NCBI GenBank assembly: GCA_007693395.1
Contig: REDS01000146.1
Span: forward strand, 1-55,472
From: Balneolaceae bacterium
GTDB taxonomy: Bacteria > Bacteroidota > Rhodothermia > Balneolales > Balneolaceae
Length of the DNA stretch: 55,472 nt
Reading direction: 5' to 3'
Made by a program: the position numbers and the translations under genes
Notes under the pieces: model-generated
The model's input: only the letters and a program-made list of their open reading frames with translations
Told to the model about the DNA's origin: nothing
The model's database searches: none
Shown here: positions 1-8,209 of the stretch, in pieces
How positions within the stretch are numbered: the first letter of the stretch is position 1
Layout of the letters: each line of letters opens with the position of its first letter

Positions 1-3000
1 CCTGATCCAGCGTATAGACCGTCGGGAACGATGCACCCGGATTGGTTGAGCCGGGGTAGCCCTCTGTTCGGATGTTGCCAAGAAGCTCGCCAACCGTTTG
101 ATCTACTCCCGGCGAGGAGAACAGGAACCACCCTTCTGTAAACTCATACGGCATGGCTTGAGCGGCAAGGTCGGCCGGCAGGGTACGTTGCTCTTCAGCA
201 TTTTCGTAGATAAACTGATCATAACCATATACATAAACTGTTGCAGGAATACCCTTCTCAGGTATATAACCCAGTTTCCCGGCTTCCACATCACCTTTGT
301 GTATCACATCATTATTCTCTACAGCCGTTCCATCCAGAAGGAGGGTTCCCTGAACCGGAAGCTGCGTGATGGTTACGCTCTCGCCACCTTCAAACAGAAT
401 ATGCTGAGTGGTAACCGGGGTTTCTTTGCCAGCCGTGGCAAACAGCCTCGGGGCTTCATCAAACCCGGCAACTCTCACCAGTCCCGGTGGCGGATCCTGC
501 TCGGGCGCCTCGTCACTGTTGCCGAAGTAGGGGTAGGAGATATAGTCGCCCGATTCAATCGCCCAGAGATTCGTGAAATCCCACGATTCATCCAGTCCCT
601 CGGTAGCGGTATTGGTGAAGGTGGTGATTCTCTTCATCTCGGATGTGGATTTTGGCGTGCCACGCCCGTCATCATCTTCCTGGCCGCTGGTATTGCGGTC
701 ATAGAAAGAGTTGGTAACGGTGCCTGAATTACCACCCAGCAGACCGCCAACATGTTCAGTACCACTAACCGTACCGACTGAATATGAATTGAATACTTCA
801 GTTCCACTTGAGTTTAATCCCACTAAACCACCAACACGAGACTTACCGTTAACCCCGCCAACTGCATAAGAGTTGTGAATACTGCTGTTGTGGTTGTTAC
901 CCACCAGGCCGCCAATATAGCTGTTTCCATGTACATCACCTGTAGAATAGCTAGACTTTATGGATGCATTACTGAACATATCACCTACCAAACCACCAAC
1001 AGAGCCACCACCATTGACAACTCCTGCTGCAAACGAGTTTGAAATCTCAGCACCTCTGTTTCGTCCTATTAATCCACCTACATTATTTCCGGATCCTGTA
1101 ACGTTTCCAGTAGCATACGATTCAGAAATTTCAGGATCTTCTGTACCAGCAGCAGCACCAACAAGTCCTCCTATCGAACCCGAGCCGGTTACAGGGCCAC
1201 TCGAATTTGAGTTCATTATCTTTGCACTGGATAAACTGCCAACCAATCCGCCAACTGCATTTGAGTTACTGCCGCCCTCAACCGATCCGGTTGCATAGGA
1301 GTTAACAATTTCGGATCCACTTCCTAAGAAGCCAACCAATCCTCCGGCTTCGTGATCTCCTGCAACAACATCACCTGTGGCATAACTTTTATAAATCACA
1401 GAATTGTTGACAGCCTCTCCGATTAACCCACCTACCATATCATCTGAACCATTCACTGTGCCAGAGGCAAATGAATATCTTACATCGGTATTGTTGATGG
1501 TTGCTGCAAGTCCTCCTGCATTGGTATTACCATCCACAGTCACATCACATGATGAGCCTGAGTTTGATATGATTGAATCAAAACTTTCGCCTATCAGACC
1601 GCCACCTCTCGTTCCTGCATTAATTTGTCCGCTGGAAATTACTTCTGAAATCTCAGTGTCAAATGCTAGGCTTATCAATGCACTTGCAAAACCGTTGCCT
1701 GTTATATTTACATCATTTAAAGACATGTTTTTAAATACTGCTCCATCAGACAACTCAAAAAGTGCAGCGTAATAATGATCTGTAACATTAATAAAAAGGT
1801 TATTGATAGCATGGCCATCTCCGTCTAATGAGCCGGTAAATGGTACATTATCAGCATTGTCCCAGCTTACATAAGTACCAATCGGTTCCCAGCCTTTACC
1901 ATCATTATAACCAGCCCCATCATCAGCGAGATAGGCTTCCAGGTCAATATCGTTGTCTAATTTATAGTAGGCACTTAAATCTTCCCGTACGTTGTTCAGC
2001 TCATCTGCCGTACAGATCAGGTAGGGATCATCTTCGGTGCCTTCGCCGCCGCAGAATAGTGGAGACTCTGTAATTAACCAGACAGAATCATCACTTCCAT
2101 CCTGCCAGGCGAGGAAGGGGTATCCGTCGTTTAATTCAGTGTCAGTCAAAGCAATGTCCCAATCATCAGAAAATGTATCTAATTGCTTCATCTCAATGCT
2201 TGATCTTGCATACACACCATCAGTTGCACCTTCGCCAACACCATCAGTTTGGTTAGAAACTTCTGAATCGAAAAAGGCATTCGTAATAAGAGTGTCATCT
2301 TCTCTTGAACCGATAAAACCAGCCACGTTATCACCACTTGCATCTACAAAAACTGCTGAGAAAGAATTTGTTATTTGAGTATCATCCTGGGTTCTTCCTG
2401 CAAAACCTCCAACAAGTGAACGGCCTCGCACATCACCCATAGCATATGAATCGATCATTGTTGAATTATCTTCTGATGATCCTACAAATCCACCAATTCT
2501 TCTACCATATCCACCATCTCTGTGATCAACATCTCCGGTTGAAAAAGAGCGTTGGATTTCAGAACTTCTCGATGTAGCGCCAACAAACCCACCAAGGTTA
2601 TTCCCCCCAAAAACATTTCCTGTAGAGAATGAATTTTTGACAGTAGCTTCACTATTCTCTCCAATAAACCCACCAATATTCGATCTTCCTGTTGCATTGC
2701 CTGTTGAAGATGAATTCTCTACAATAGTTGACCCCGAATTATATCCTATAAAACCCCCCACTCTGGCAGCATGAAAATCGCTATAAGTTGACTCTGCACT
2801 TCCTGTTGAATAGGAGTTACGAATGGTTGCATCATCATTTCTGCCTGCAAAGCCACCGACACTTACATTACTACCAAGAGCATCTCCTGTTGAATATGAA
2901 TTCAGTATAGTTCCCCGGTTATTTCCAACAAACCCGCCAATTGAACTTCTGCCATTGACATTTCCTGTAGAATGAGAATCGTCAATTGTACCCCAGTTAT

Positions 3001-4330
3001 TACCAACCAGGCCTCCAACTCTATTAACTAAATGACTTGTTCCAAAAACAATTGCATCAGAGTAAGAATTAATTATAACTCCATTATTTTGATTATACCC
3101 CACTAAACCGCCAAGATCACCTGGCATAGTGGATGGAACAATAATATTAACTTCTCCAGATGAATATGAATTCTCTATTAATCCATCATTAAAGCCTGCA
3201 AGCCCACCAACATAGGAGCCTGTAGAATTAACAGTTACATTGGTATGTGAATTTTTAATATTTGAATCAGTATTAATCCTTCCAAACATACCACCTACAC
3301 GCCAACTACTACCTGTAATTTCCCCCGTCACATAAGTATTATTTACTATCGATCCACTTACTGCACCAATCAGCCCTCCTACATTCCAACTTCCATTAAC
3401 CCATACATTATTCAGCTTGATGTTCTTGAACTCAGCCGAAGAGCCGGCCGCCCCAAAAAGGCCTATGGTATTTTCTTCTGGACGGTTAATAAACAGATTG
3501 CTGATTGTAAATTCATCACCGTCAAAGCTTCCGATGAAGGGGTCTGAAGACGTGCCAATCGGCTCCCAGCCCTCGCCATCATTATAAGGTGCAGCATTCA
3601 AATCGATGTCGTCATCCAGTTTGAAGTAGGCATCCAGATAGAGGCGTACGTTGTTCAGCTCATCGGCCGTACAGATCAGGTAGGGTTCGGCTTCGGTACC
3701 GCTGCCGCCGCAAAAAGCACTGCTTATATTAATGCTTACCGTTGCCGGCTCAGAGTTGGCCCACCCATCATTTGCAACAAATGTAAATGAATCTGTCCCA
3801 TCACCATAACTATTTGCCGTATAAGAAAAACTGCCATTCGTGTTGAATACCAATGTTCCGTTATCAGGACCTGTTTGTAAAGCGTAAGTAAGCGCATCAC
3901 CATCCACATCTGTTGCAGTAACCTGTCCGCTATGCGTGTCGCCAAGATCAACTGTAAAAGATTTTGATTGCGCAACGGGTGCATCATTTACAGGAGTAAT
4001 GGTTATAGAAACCACATAAGGATCATCACTTTCTTCCTGATCATTTGATTTATACTCGAATGAATCGGTATCCTGAAACCCAGCCGTTGGTTGTCTGTGC
4101 GCTGTATAGGTAAAGGACCCGTCTGAATTGAACGTTAACGTACCATAGGATGGCCCCTGTATTAAGGTGAACGGCGCATCCCCGTTTTCAACAGCTCCGT
4201 TGTAAGTGCTTCCTTCAGCTACAGTAAATTGCGCATATATCCGTTCCGGCACGGCTGAAGCAAGAAGAAACAACAGTGCAAACATTACATATATACAAAG
4301 GCCCTTTGGATTGGTTTCCGGTCGTCTCAT
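1..4330 (-). CDS. Large secreted GLUG-repeat surface protein with two cadherin-like domains (3' end outside window)
   Basis: The frame stays open from an ATG at 4330 to the window edge, giving at least 1443 residues. The N-terminus has a signal-peptide-like hydrophobic stretch (MFALLFLLASA) ending near IYAQ. Residues about 35–205 hold two cadherin-like/VCBS-type domains, the second with VNDAPVA, TDVDGDALTYAL and GTDSFTFVANDG. Two long arrays follow. Each opens with a near-identical header, FCGGxGTExxPYLICTADEL, at about residues 206 and 759. Each carries roughly a dozen GLUG repeats of the form VGGLVGxNxGxIxNSYSTGxV. After the second array comes a non-repeat region with GWFLFSSPGVDQTVGELL, the kind of segment that precedes C-terminal sorting domains in this group. 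A type IX sorting signal would lie outside the window. The role is unknown; adhesion or a surface structural role is inference. The gene appears monocistronic. Confidence 0.85.
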   Translation of the reverse strand, partial: MRRPETNPKGLCIYVMFALLFLLASAVPERIYAQFTVAEGSTYNGAVENGDAPFTLIQGPSYGTLTFNSDGSFTYTAHRQPTAGFQDTDSFEYKSNDQEESDDPYVVSITITPVNDAPVAQSKSFTVDLGDTHSGQVTATDVDGDALTYALQTGPDNGTLVFNTNGSFSYTANSYGDGTDSFTFVANDGWANSEPATVSINISSAFCGGSGTEAEPYLICTADELNNVRLYLDAYFKLDDDIDLNAAPYNDGEGWEPIGTSSDPFIGSFDGDEFTISNLFINRPEENTIGLFGAAGSSAEFKNIKLNNVWVNGSWNVGGLIGAVSGSIVNNTYVTGEITGSSWRVGGMFGRINTDSNIKNSHTNVTVNSTGSYVGGLAGFNDGLIENSYSSGEVNIIVPSTMPGDLGGLVGYNQNNGVIINSYSDAIVFGTSHLVNRVGGLVGNNWGTIDDSHSTGNVNGRSSIGGFVGNNRGTILNSYSTGDALGSNVSVGGFAGRNDDATIRNSYSTGSAESTYSDFHAARVGGFIGYNSGSTIVENSSSTGNATGRSNIGGFIGENSEATVKNSFSTGNVFGGNNLGGFVGATSRSSEIQRSFSTGDVDHRDGGYGRRIGGFVGSSEDNSTMIDSYAMGDVRGRSLVGGFAGRTQDDTQITNSFSAVFVDASGDNVAGFIGSREDDTLITNAFFDSEVSNQTDGVGEGATDGVYARSSIEMKQLDTFSDDWDIALTDTELNDGYPFLAWQDGSDDSVWLITESPLFCGGEGTEDDPYLICTADELNNVREDLSAYYKLDNDIDLEAYLADDGAGYNDGKGWEPIGTYVSWDNADNVPFTGSLDGDGHAINNLFINVTDHYYAALFELSDGAVFKNMSLNDVNITGNGFASALISLAFDTEISEVISSGQINAGTRGGGLIGESFDSIISNSGSSCDVTVDGNTNAGGLAATINNTDVRYSFASGTVNGSDDMVGGLIGEAVNNSVIYKSYATGDVVAGDHEAGGLVGFLGSGSEIVNSYATGSVEGGSNSNAVGGLVGSLSSAKIMNSNSSGPVTGSGSIGGLVGAAAGTEDPEISESYATGNVTGSGNNVGGLIGRNRGAEISNSFAAGVVNGGGSVGGLVGDMFSNASIKSSYSTGDVHGNSYIGGLVGNNHNSSIHNSYAVGGVNGKSRVGGLVGLNSSGTEVFNSYSVGTVSGTEHVGGLLGGNSGTVTNSFYDRNTSGQEDDDGRGTPKSTSEMKRITTFTNTATEGLDESWDFTNLWAIESGDYISYPYFGNSDEAPEQDPPPGLVRVAGFDEAPRLFATAGKETPVTTQHILFEGGESVTITQLPVQGTLLLDGTAVENNDVIHKGDVEAGKLGYIPEKGIPATVYVYGYDQFIYENAEEQRTLPADLAAQAMPYEFTEGWFLFSSPGVDQTVGELLGNIRTEGYPGSTNPGASFPTVYTLDQ

Positions 4331-4737
4331 AGCAATAAATTTTTATTTGGAATAGAGTGATTATGAATAGCCCGAAACGTATCAGCAAATTGAACGGAAG
4401 AGGAAAAACACGCTATTTTTTTTAAGAAGCTATTGACTCTTAGCGGATATAGATAGGTTGACTCTGATATTACTTTTCTTACTCCCATCACTATTGAATG
4501 TAAATTAAATGAGCAAGCGCATACATCGGGCCTTATTCCAACCTATAATTTTAGATTTTTATATCCAAATATATTTATAAAATCTAATACCTAAAAAGGG
4601 CTGTTTTAGCTTAGATGTGTCCTATAAAGGTTTACATCTTAATGAAAATTTCCGGGTAAATATGCCGGCAATTATATGCTTTTTTTGGTGTCTGTCGGAG
4701 AAGCTATTTTGAAAGTAATTTCAGTAAAGAACCGATT
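4331..4737. other. Intergenic region upstream of the GLUG gene and downstream of the ABC ATPase gene
   Basis: This AT-rich stretch separates two minus-strand genes. It must hold the promoter of the GLUG gene and the 3' end of the ABC operon. I see no convincing TTG/TAnnTTTG promoter, no strong hairpin with a T-tract and no small coding frame. The GLUG start codon is preceded by an A/T-rich leader without a Shine-Dalgarno sequence. Confidence 0.5.
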
Positions 4738-5499
4738 CTATATCCAATCAATCTCAGCGTCGTTTGCTTTGCTGATTCCCACATACTGCTCGAAAATTTC
4801 GCTGAGTGATGAATCCTTTTGAAGATCTCTGCGTGACAGGGAATCGAGATAGGCTACAATTTTTCCATTGTGGAGAATGGCAATATCATCACAAAGATTT
4901 TCTACCACTTCAAGTATATGGCTTGTAATAAAAATGGACGTACCGCGCTCTTTCAGCTTTCGAATGATGGTTTTCATCCTCCCGATGGAGATCACATCCA
5001 CGCTTTCAAACGGCTCATCCAGGAAAAGCAGCTTTGGGTTTACAAGAATGGCAGCGCAAAAGGATAGTTTCTTTCGGCTGCCGGATGATAGTTGCTTTGC
5101 CTGAACATGCCGGAATTCCTCTATTTCAAAATAGTTGAACAGCGAATCGATCTTGCCGCCAAGATTATCGGAGACTTCCTTATACATTTCGCAGACATAG
5201 TTTACAAATTCTATGCTCGTAAAATTTTCGAACAGAAGGGGTGGCTGTAAAACAGATGAAACATCTTTCTTTATCTCCACCTCATTGCTTTTATTCAGCT
5301 CCAGATCGTTGATGATAATTTGCCCCTCGCTGTAGGTAAGCAGTCCGGTAAGAATCCCGATCAAGGTACTTTTACCTGCACCGTTTGGGCCAATCAACCC
5401 GAAAATGTTACCTGCCGGCACCTCGAGGTTCAGGCTTTTCAGAACGGGCCCTTTTCCGTACGATTTTGTGAGGTTACTTATGATTAAAGCTCGTTCCAT
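4738..5499 (-). CDS. ABC transporter ATP-binding protein
   Basis: This 253-residue protein is a single complete ABC ATPase domain. It has Walker A GPNGAGKST (37–45), a Q-loop glutamine at 85, a slightly degenerate signature LSSGS (137–141), Walker B LLFLDEP (157–163) and an H-loop histidine at 194 (ITSH). The layout and length fit the ATPase subunit of ABC-2 type exporters. Its start overlaps the last 16 bases of the upstream permease gene, so the two are translationally coupled and probably form one transporter. The substrate cannot be told from the sequence. Confidence 0.93.
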   Translation of the reverse strand: MERALIISNLTKSYGKGPVLKSLNLEVPAGNIFGLIGPNGAGKSTLIGILTGLLTYSEGQIIINDLELNKSNEVEIKKDVSSVLQPPLLFENFTSIEFVNYVCEMYKEVSDNLGGKIDSLFNYFEIEEFRHVQAKQLSSGSRKKLSFCAAILVNPKLLFLDEPFESVDVISIGRMKTIIRKLKERGTSIFITSHILEVVENLCDDIAILHNGKIVAYLDSLSRRDLQKDSSLSEIFEQYVGISKANDAEIDWI

Positions 5500-7013
5500 A
5501 ATTTGGGAATCACTTTTTGGTTAAATGGTTCGGATATTCGAGCCAGTTTTCTCCTGAAACTGATGAATAGAATAAGATTTATTGATACAAGAATTGCAAT
5601 ATGATACCAAACAAAGCTTTCGATGATGAAAAATGTGAACAGGCCGATTATCATCACAATAAACACTGATGAAAATGTAATGGATGCCGGTAGTACCGGG
5701 TTCGACACAGACATTACGCTAACCTCCTCAATTTTCTTGTAATTATTGATACTGCTTCTGAGTATGTAGTGTAAAAACACGAGCGATATTAAAATTATAC
5801 CCATATGAACCTGCAGCATAGCAGGTATGGATTCTATGAAAACAGGAACCAGAATTAATACGATACTCGATCCGGTAAGACATATTAATAAAGCTGCTTT
5901 TATTCTCTCTTTCACGATGGTTTCGAGCCGTACAGGAAACTGAAGTGAAAGCAATATCTCACGATGCTCAAAACCGAACATATTGGTAAGCATCACCATT
6001 AGAAAAATAATGGGGATAAGTGTTAAAAATACTCCGATGATGTACGTACTATCTCCCAAAAACACAATGTAGGGTATAACAAATATATAAGTTATTAAAA
6101 GCTGAATTTTGCTGTATTTATGGCTCCAAACCGCATGAAAGTATTTGCCTCCTTCGTGGCCCAGCCACTTAATAAAAAGAGCAAGCTGGCTTTTTTTCTT
6201 GATTCCAGAAGATGATTGTGGCGGTGTTAAAAGTGCAGCCTTTGTATTCAGCATCATATCCCGGTTTACTATTACAAACAGAAACAGCAGAAGTGCAATG
6301 AGAAAAACCTGTAGAGTAGCATCGGTGAGCAGATTTCCGGAATAGTAGAAAAGGTAACCAGGGGTATAAATCAGCCAGGGGTTTATTGTTTGTGCCGCAA
6401 GATCAGGTGATTCGATATACGGTGTGAAATCAAGATAAATTGCGATGAGAATAAAAAAGAGTACAAATGTGCTTACAACTGCGCTCACCTGTTTAAACCG
6501 TTCTGCCGAAAAGATTCGGAAACGCCATTTCAGAGAGCTGATCACCCCGTAAGTTACAAACACAAGCAACGTAACCATTACAATGTGCGTGGCAGAACCT
6601 GCCATATTGATTAAGTAGAGCAGCCAAACAAAGAGAAAAATTATGTTCAACGGATGAAAAAAACCGGCGAGATTAATATACCAAGCCAGCCTGTTTGCAG
6701 ACATACCAAAGGAGAGTAACTTTCTGTTTTCATTGAGTTGCAAACGGTTGATCTTGACAAAGAAAATTTGCGATAAAAAAAGTGAGTTCAAAAAAACAAG
6801 GTGTGCTGCAAACTGAATATCTTCCGTAATCCATGAGTAAAACTGGCGGGCTTGTTCTATATCATCCATAAAAATCAGGATCAGTATTACCCCGAAAAAC
6901 TGCCCCAAAACCAGCAACAAAAAAACAGAATAGAAGAGCATAGCAGCTATCTCTACACCCGCAAGCGACCTCCACCAGATTTTAGCATTTAATGTTGCGA
7001 ATAGTTTTAGCAT
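5484..7013 (-). CDS. ABC-2 type transporter permease
   Basis: This 509-residue integral membrane protein has about a dozen hydrophobic segments spread along its length and no nucleotide-binding motifs. It starts with an amphipathic MLKLFATLNAKIWWRSL segment, typical of ABC-2 permeases, and overlaps the ATPase gene that follows. The hydrophilic stretch around residues 265–280 is probably a cytoplasmic loop dividing two membrane halves, an arrangement seen in large ABC-2 permeases. It presumably pairs with the downstream ATPase as an exporter of unknown substrate. The family call rests on hydropathy and context rather than on a diagnostic motif. Confidence 0.8.
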   Translation of the reverse strand: MLKLFATLNAKIWWRSLAGVEIAAMLFYSVFLLLVLGQFFGVILILIFMDDIEQARQFYSWITEDIQFAAHLVFLNSLFLSQIFFVKINRLQLNENRKLLSFGMSANRLAWYINLAGFFHPLNIIFLFVWLLYLINMAGSATHIVMVTLLVFVTYGVISSLKWRFRIFSAERFKQVSAVVSTFVLFFILIAIYLDFTPYIESPDLAAQTINPWLIYTPGYLFYYSGNLLTDATLQVFLIALLLFLFVIVNRDMMLNTKAALLTPPQSSSGIKKKSQLALFIKWLGHEGGKYFHAVWSHKYSKIQLLITYIFVIPYIVFLGDSTYIIGVFLTLIPIIFLMVMLTNMFGFEHREILLSLQFPVRLETIVKERIKAALLICLTGSSIVLILVPVFIESIPAMLQVHMGIILISLVFLHYILRSSINNYKKIEEVSVMSVSNPVLPASITFSSVFIVMIIGLFTFFIIESFVWYHIAILVSINLILFISFRRKLARISEPFNQKVIPKLWNEL

Positions 7014-7037
7014 TTCCCTTGTAAATAGAGATATTTA

Positions 7038-8126
7038 TCAAAAGCGAAGGCCAAGTACAAGTGCCATGAAAATATGTTTTTCGCCATCGCTGAACTCACT
7101 TTTTTGCACATCTGTAAAGGCAAAAGAACCTCTTGCCTGTACATTCAAAATAACATCCCCCACAGTAACATCGAGCCCGGCCCCACCAATGAGGCCAACA
7201 TCAACTTCCCGGGTTGTGTCATCCAGATCGCGGCGGCTGCCATCTTCCCGTACTCTTTCAGCACTAACCATAAAGGCGGTGTACGGCCCAAGAAATATGT
7301 GCGGCGAAAGGCCATACGATAAATCATAGGTAAACTTTGCCAGAACCGGCACCTCAATGTAATCGAACTCGATAGATACACCATCAAAACGTCTGCTTGG
7401 GTTATCAAAGCCTTTTTCGGTGAAATTAACTCCTGTTTGTATGGAAGGCCTGATGTTGTACGGCAATCTGTAAGGCAAACCGATATCTATCGTAAATCCG
7501 AATGTAATCCCGCTGCGAAAATCCCGGTTAAAGGTTGCCTCAAAAACATTTGCCAGGCTTAGCCCGCCCTGGGCACCAAATGTTAACGATACACCGCTAC
7601 GATCCGTAACCCTTACAGGTAACTGCTCGGAATCCACAGGTTCATCACCTGTAATTACATCCGGTTCGGGCTCTTCATCGGGTATCTCAGTAACAACCAT
7701 GCCTGCCTGTGCTGCAGCTTCTTCTCGAGTGGCAAACCGAAGGGAGAGTAACACATCGCGGCCATTCACATCAGGGTAGGCTTCTGCCACAAAGTATGTG
7801 CCATCCTTAATGTACAAATCTGTTCCAATTCCACTCAGAAGATTGTAAAGATCAATTTCTGTAATGTGAGGAGTAACAGAAATAGGAATTACACTGTCAG
7901 TATTCAGGTCCATGGAGAAAAGAACCATCTCTATACGGTTCAATTCCGGTTGAGAGACTCGGAATGAGTCAGGCAGCTGAGTCATATGATACCGCACTAC
8001 AAGCCCAAGGCCATCTGCCCTTTCTGTAGTAGATATACGTTGAAGCTCTGTTTGTGCTAAAACAGTAGTAACTCCCACAGTAATGAAAAGAAGGGATAAA
8101 AATATCGATCTGCTAATAAACTTCAT
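7038..8126 (-). CDS. Outer-membrane beta-barrel (PorT-like) protein with N-terminal periplasmic domain
   Basis: The 362-residue protein has a signal peptide (ending near VLAQ, about residue 25). Residues about 28–130 resemble an AMIN-like periplasmic domain (GLGLVVRYHM, LLSLRFATREEA). A short acidic linker follows (EIPDEEPEPD, near 146–155). The C-terminal 190 residues have alternating aromatic/glycine strands and end in FMALVLGLRF, as in the OMP_b-brl family. A cell-envelope location is well supported; a specific function is not. It sits 24 bases downstream of the ABC permease start, so it is transcribed before the ABC pair and could share their transcript. Confidence 0.75.
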   Translation of the reverse strand: MKFISRSIFLSLLFITVGVTTVLAQTELQRISTTERADGLGLVVRYHMTQLPDSFRVSQPELNRIEMVLFSMDLNTDSVIPISVTPHITEIDLYNLLSGIGTDLYIKDGTYFVAEAYPDVNGRDVLLSLRFATREEAAAQAGMVVTEIPDEEPEPDVITGDEPVDSEQLPVRVTDRSGVSLTFGAQGGLSLANVFEATFNRDFRSGITFGFTIDIGLPYRLPYNIRPSIQTGVNFTEKGFDNPSRRFDGVSIEFDYIEVPVLAKFTYDLSYGLSPHIFLGPYTAFMVSAERVREDGSRRDLDDTTREVDVGLIGGAGLDVTVGDVILNVQARGSFAFTDVQKSEFSDGEKHIFMALVLGLRF

Positions 8127-8209
8127 GAAATCTCTTACTCAAAACAGTGATTTGTTAAACGCTATAATATCAGTAAAAAAACAGACAGTTTTCTGTGCGT
8201 ATATCCATG

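Noticed and set aside
98-2378. Several plus-strand open frames of 77–209 codons across the first 2.4 kb
   Set aside because: They are antisense to the continuous GLUG frame, have low-complexity Ser/Pro-rich composition created by the repeat codons, and lack any domain or leader signal.
700-3450. Regularly spaced similar DNA segments that could suggest a CRISPR or satellite array
   Set aside because: The similarity is at protein level (GLUG repeats); the DNA copies differ in sequence and length, so there are no identical direct repeats with unique spacers.
4868-5104. Plus-strand frames inside the ABC ATPase and other well-conserved genes
   Set aside because: They are antisense shadows of genes with full catalytic motifs and show no start-site or domain support.
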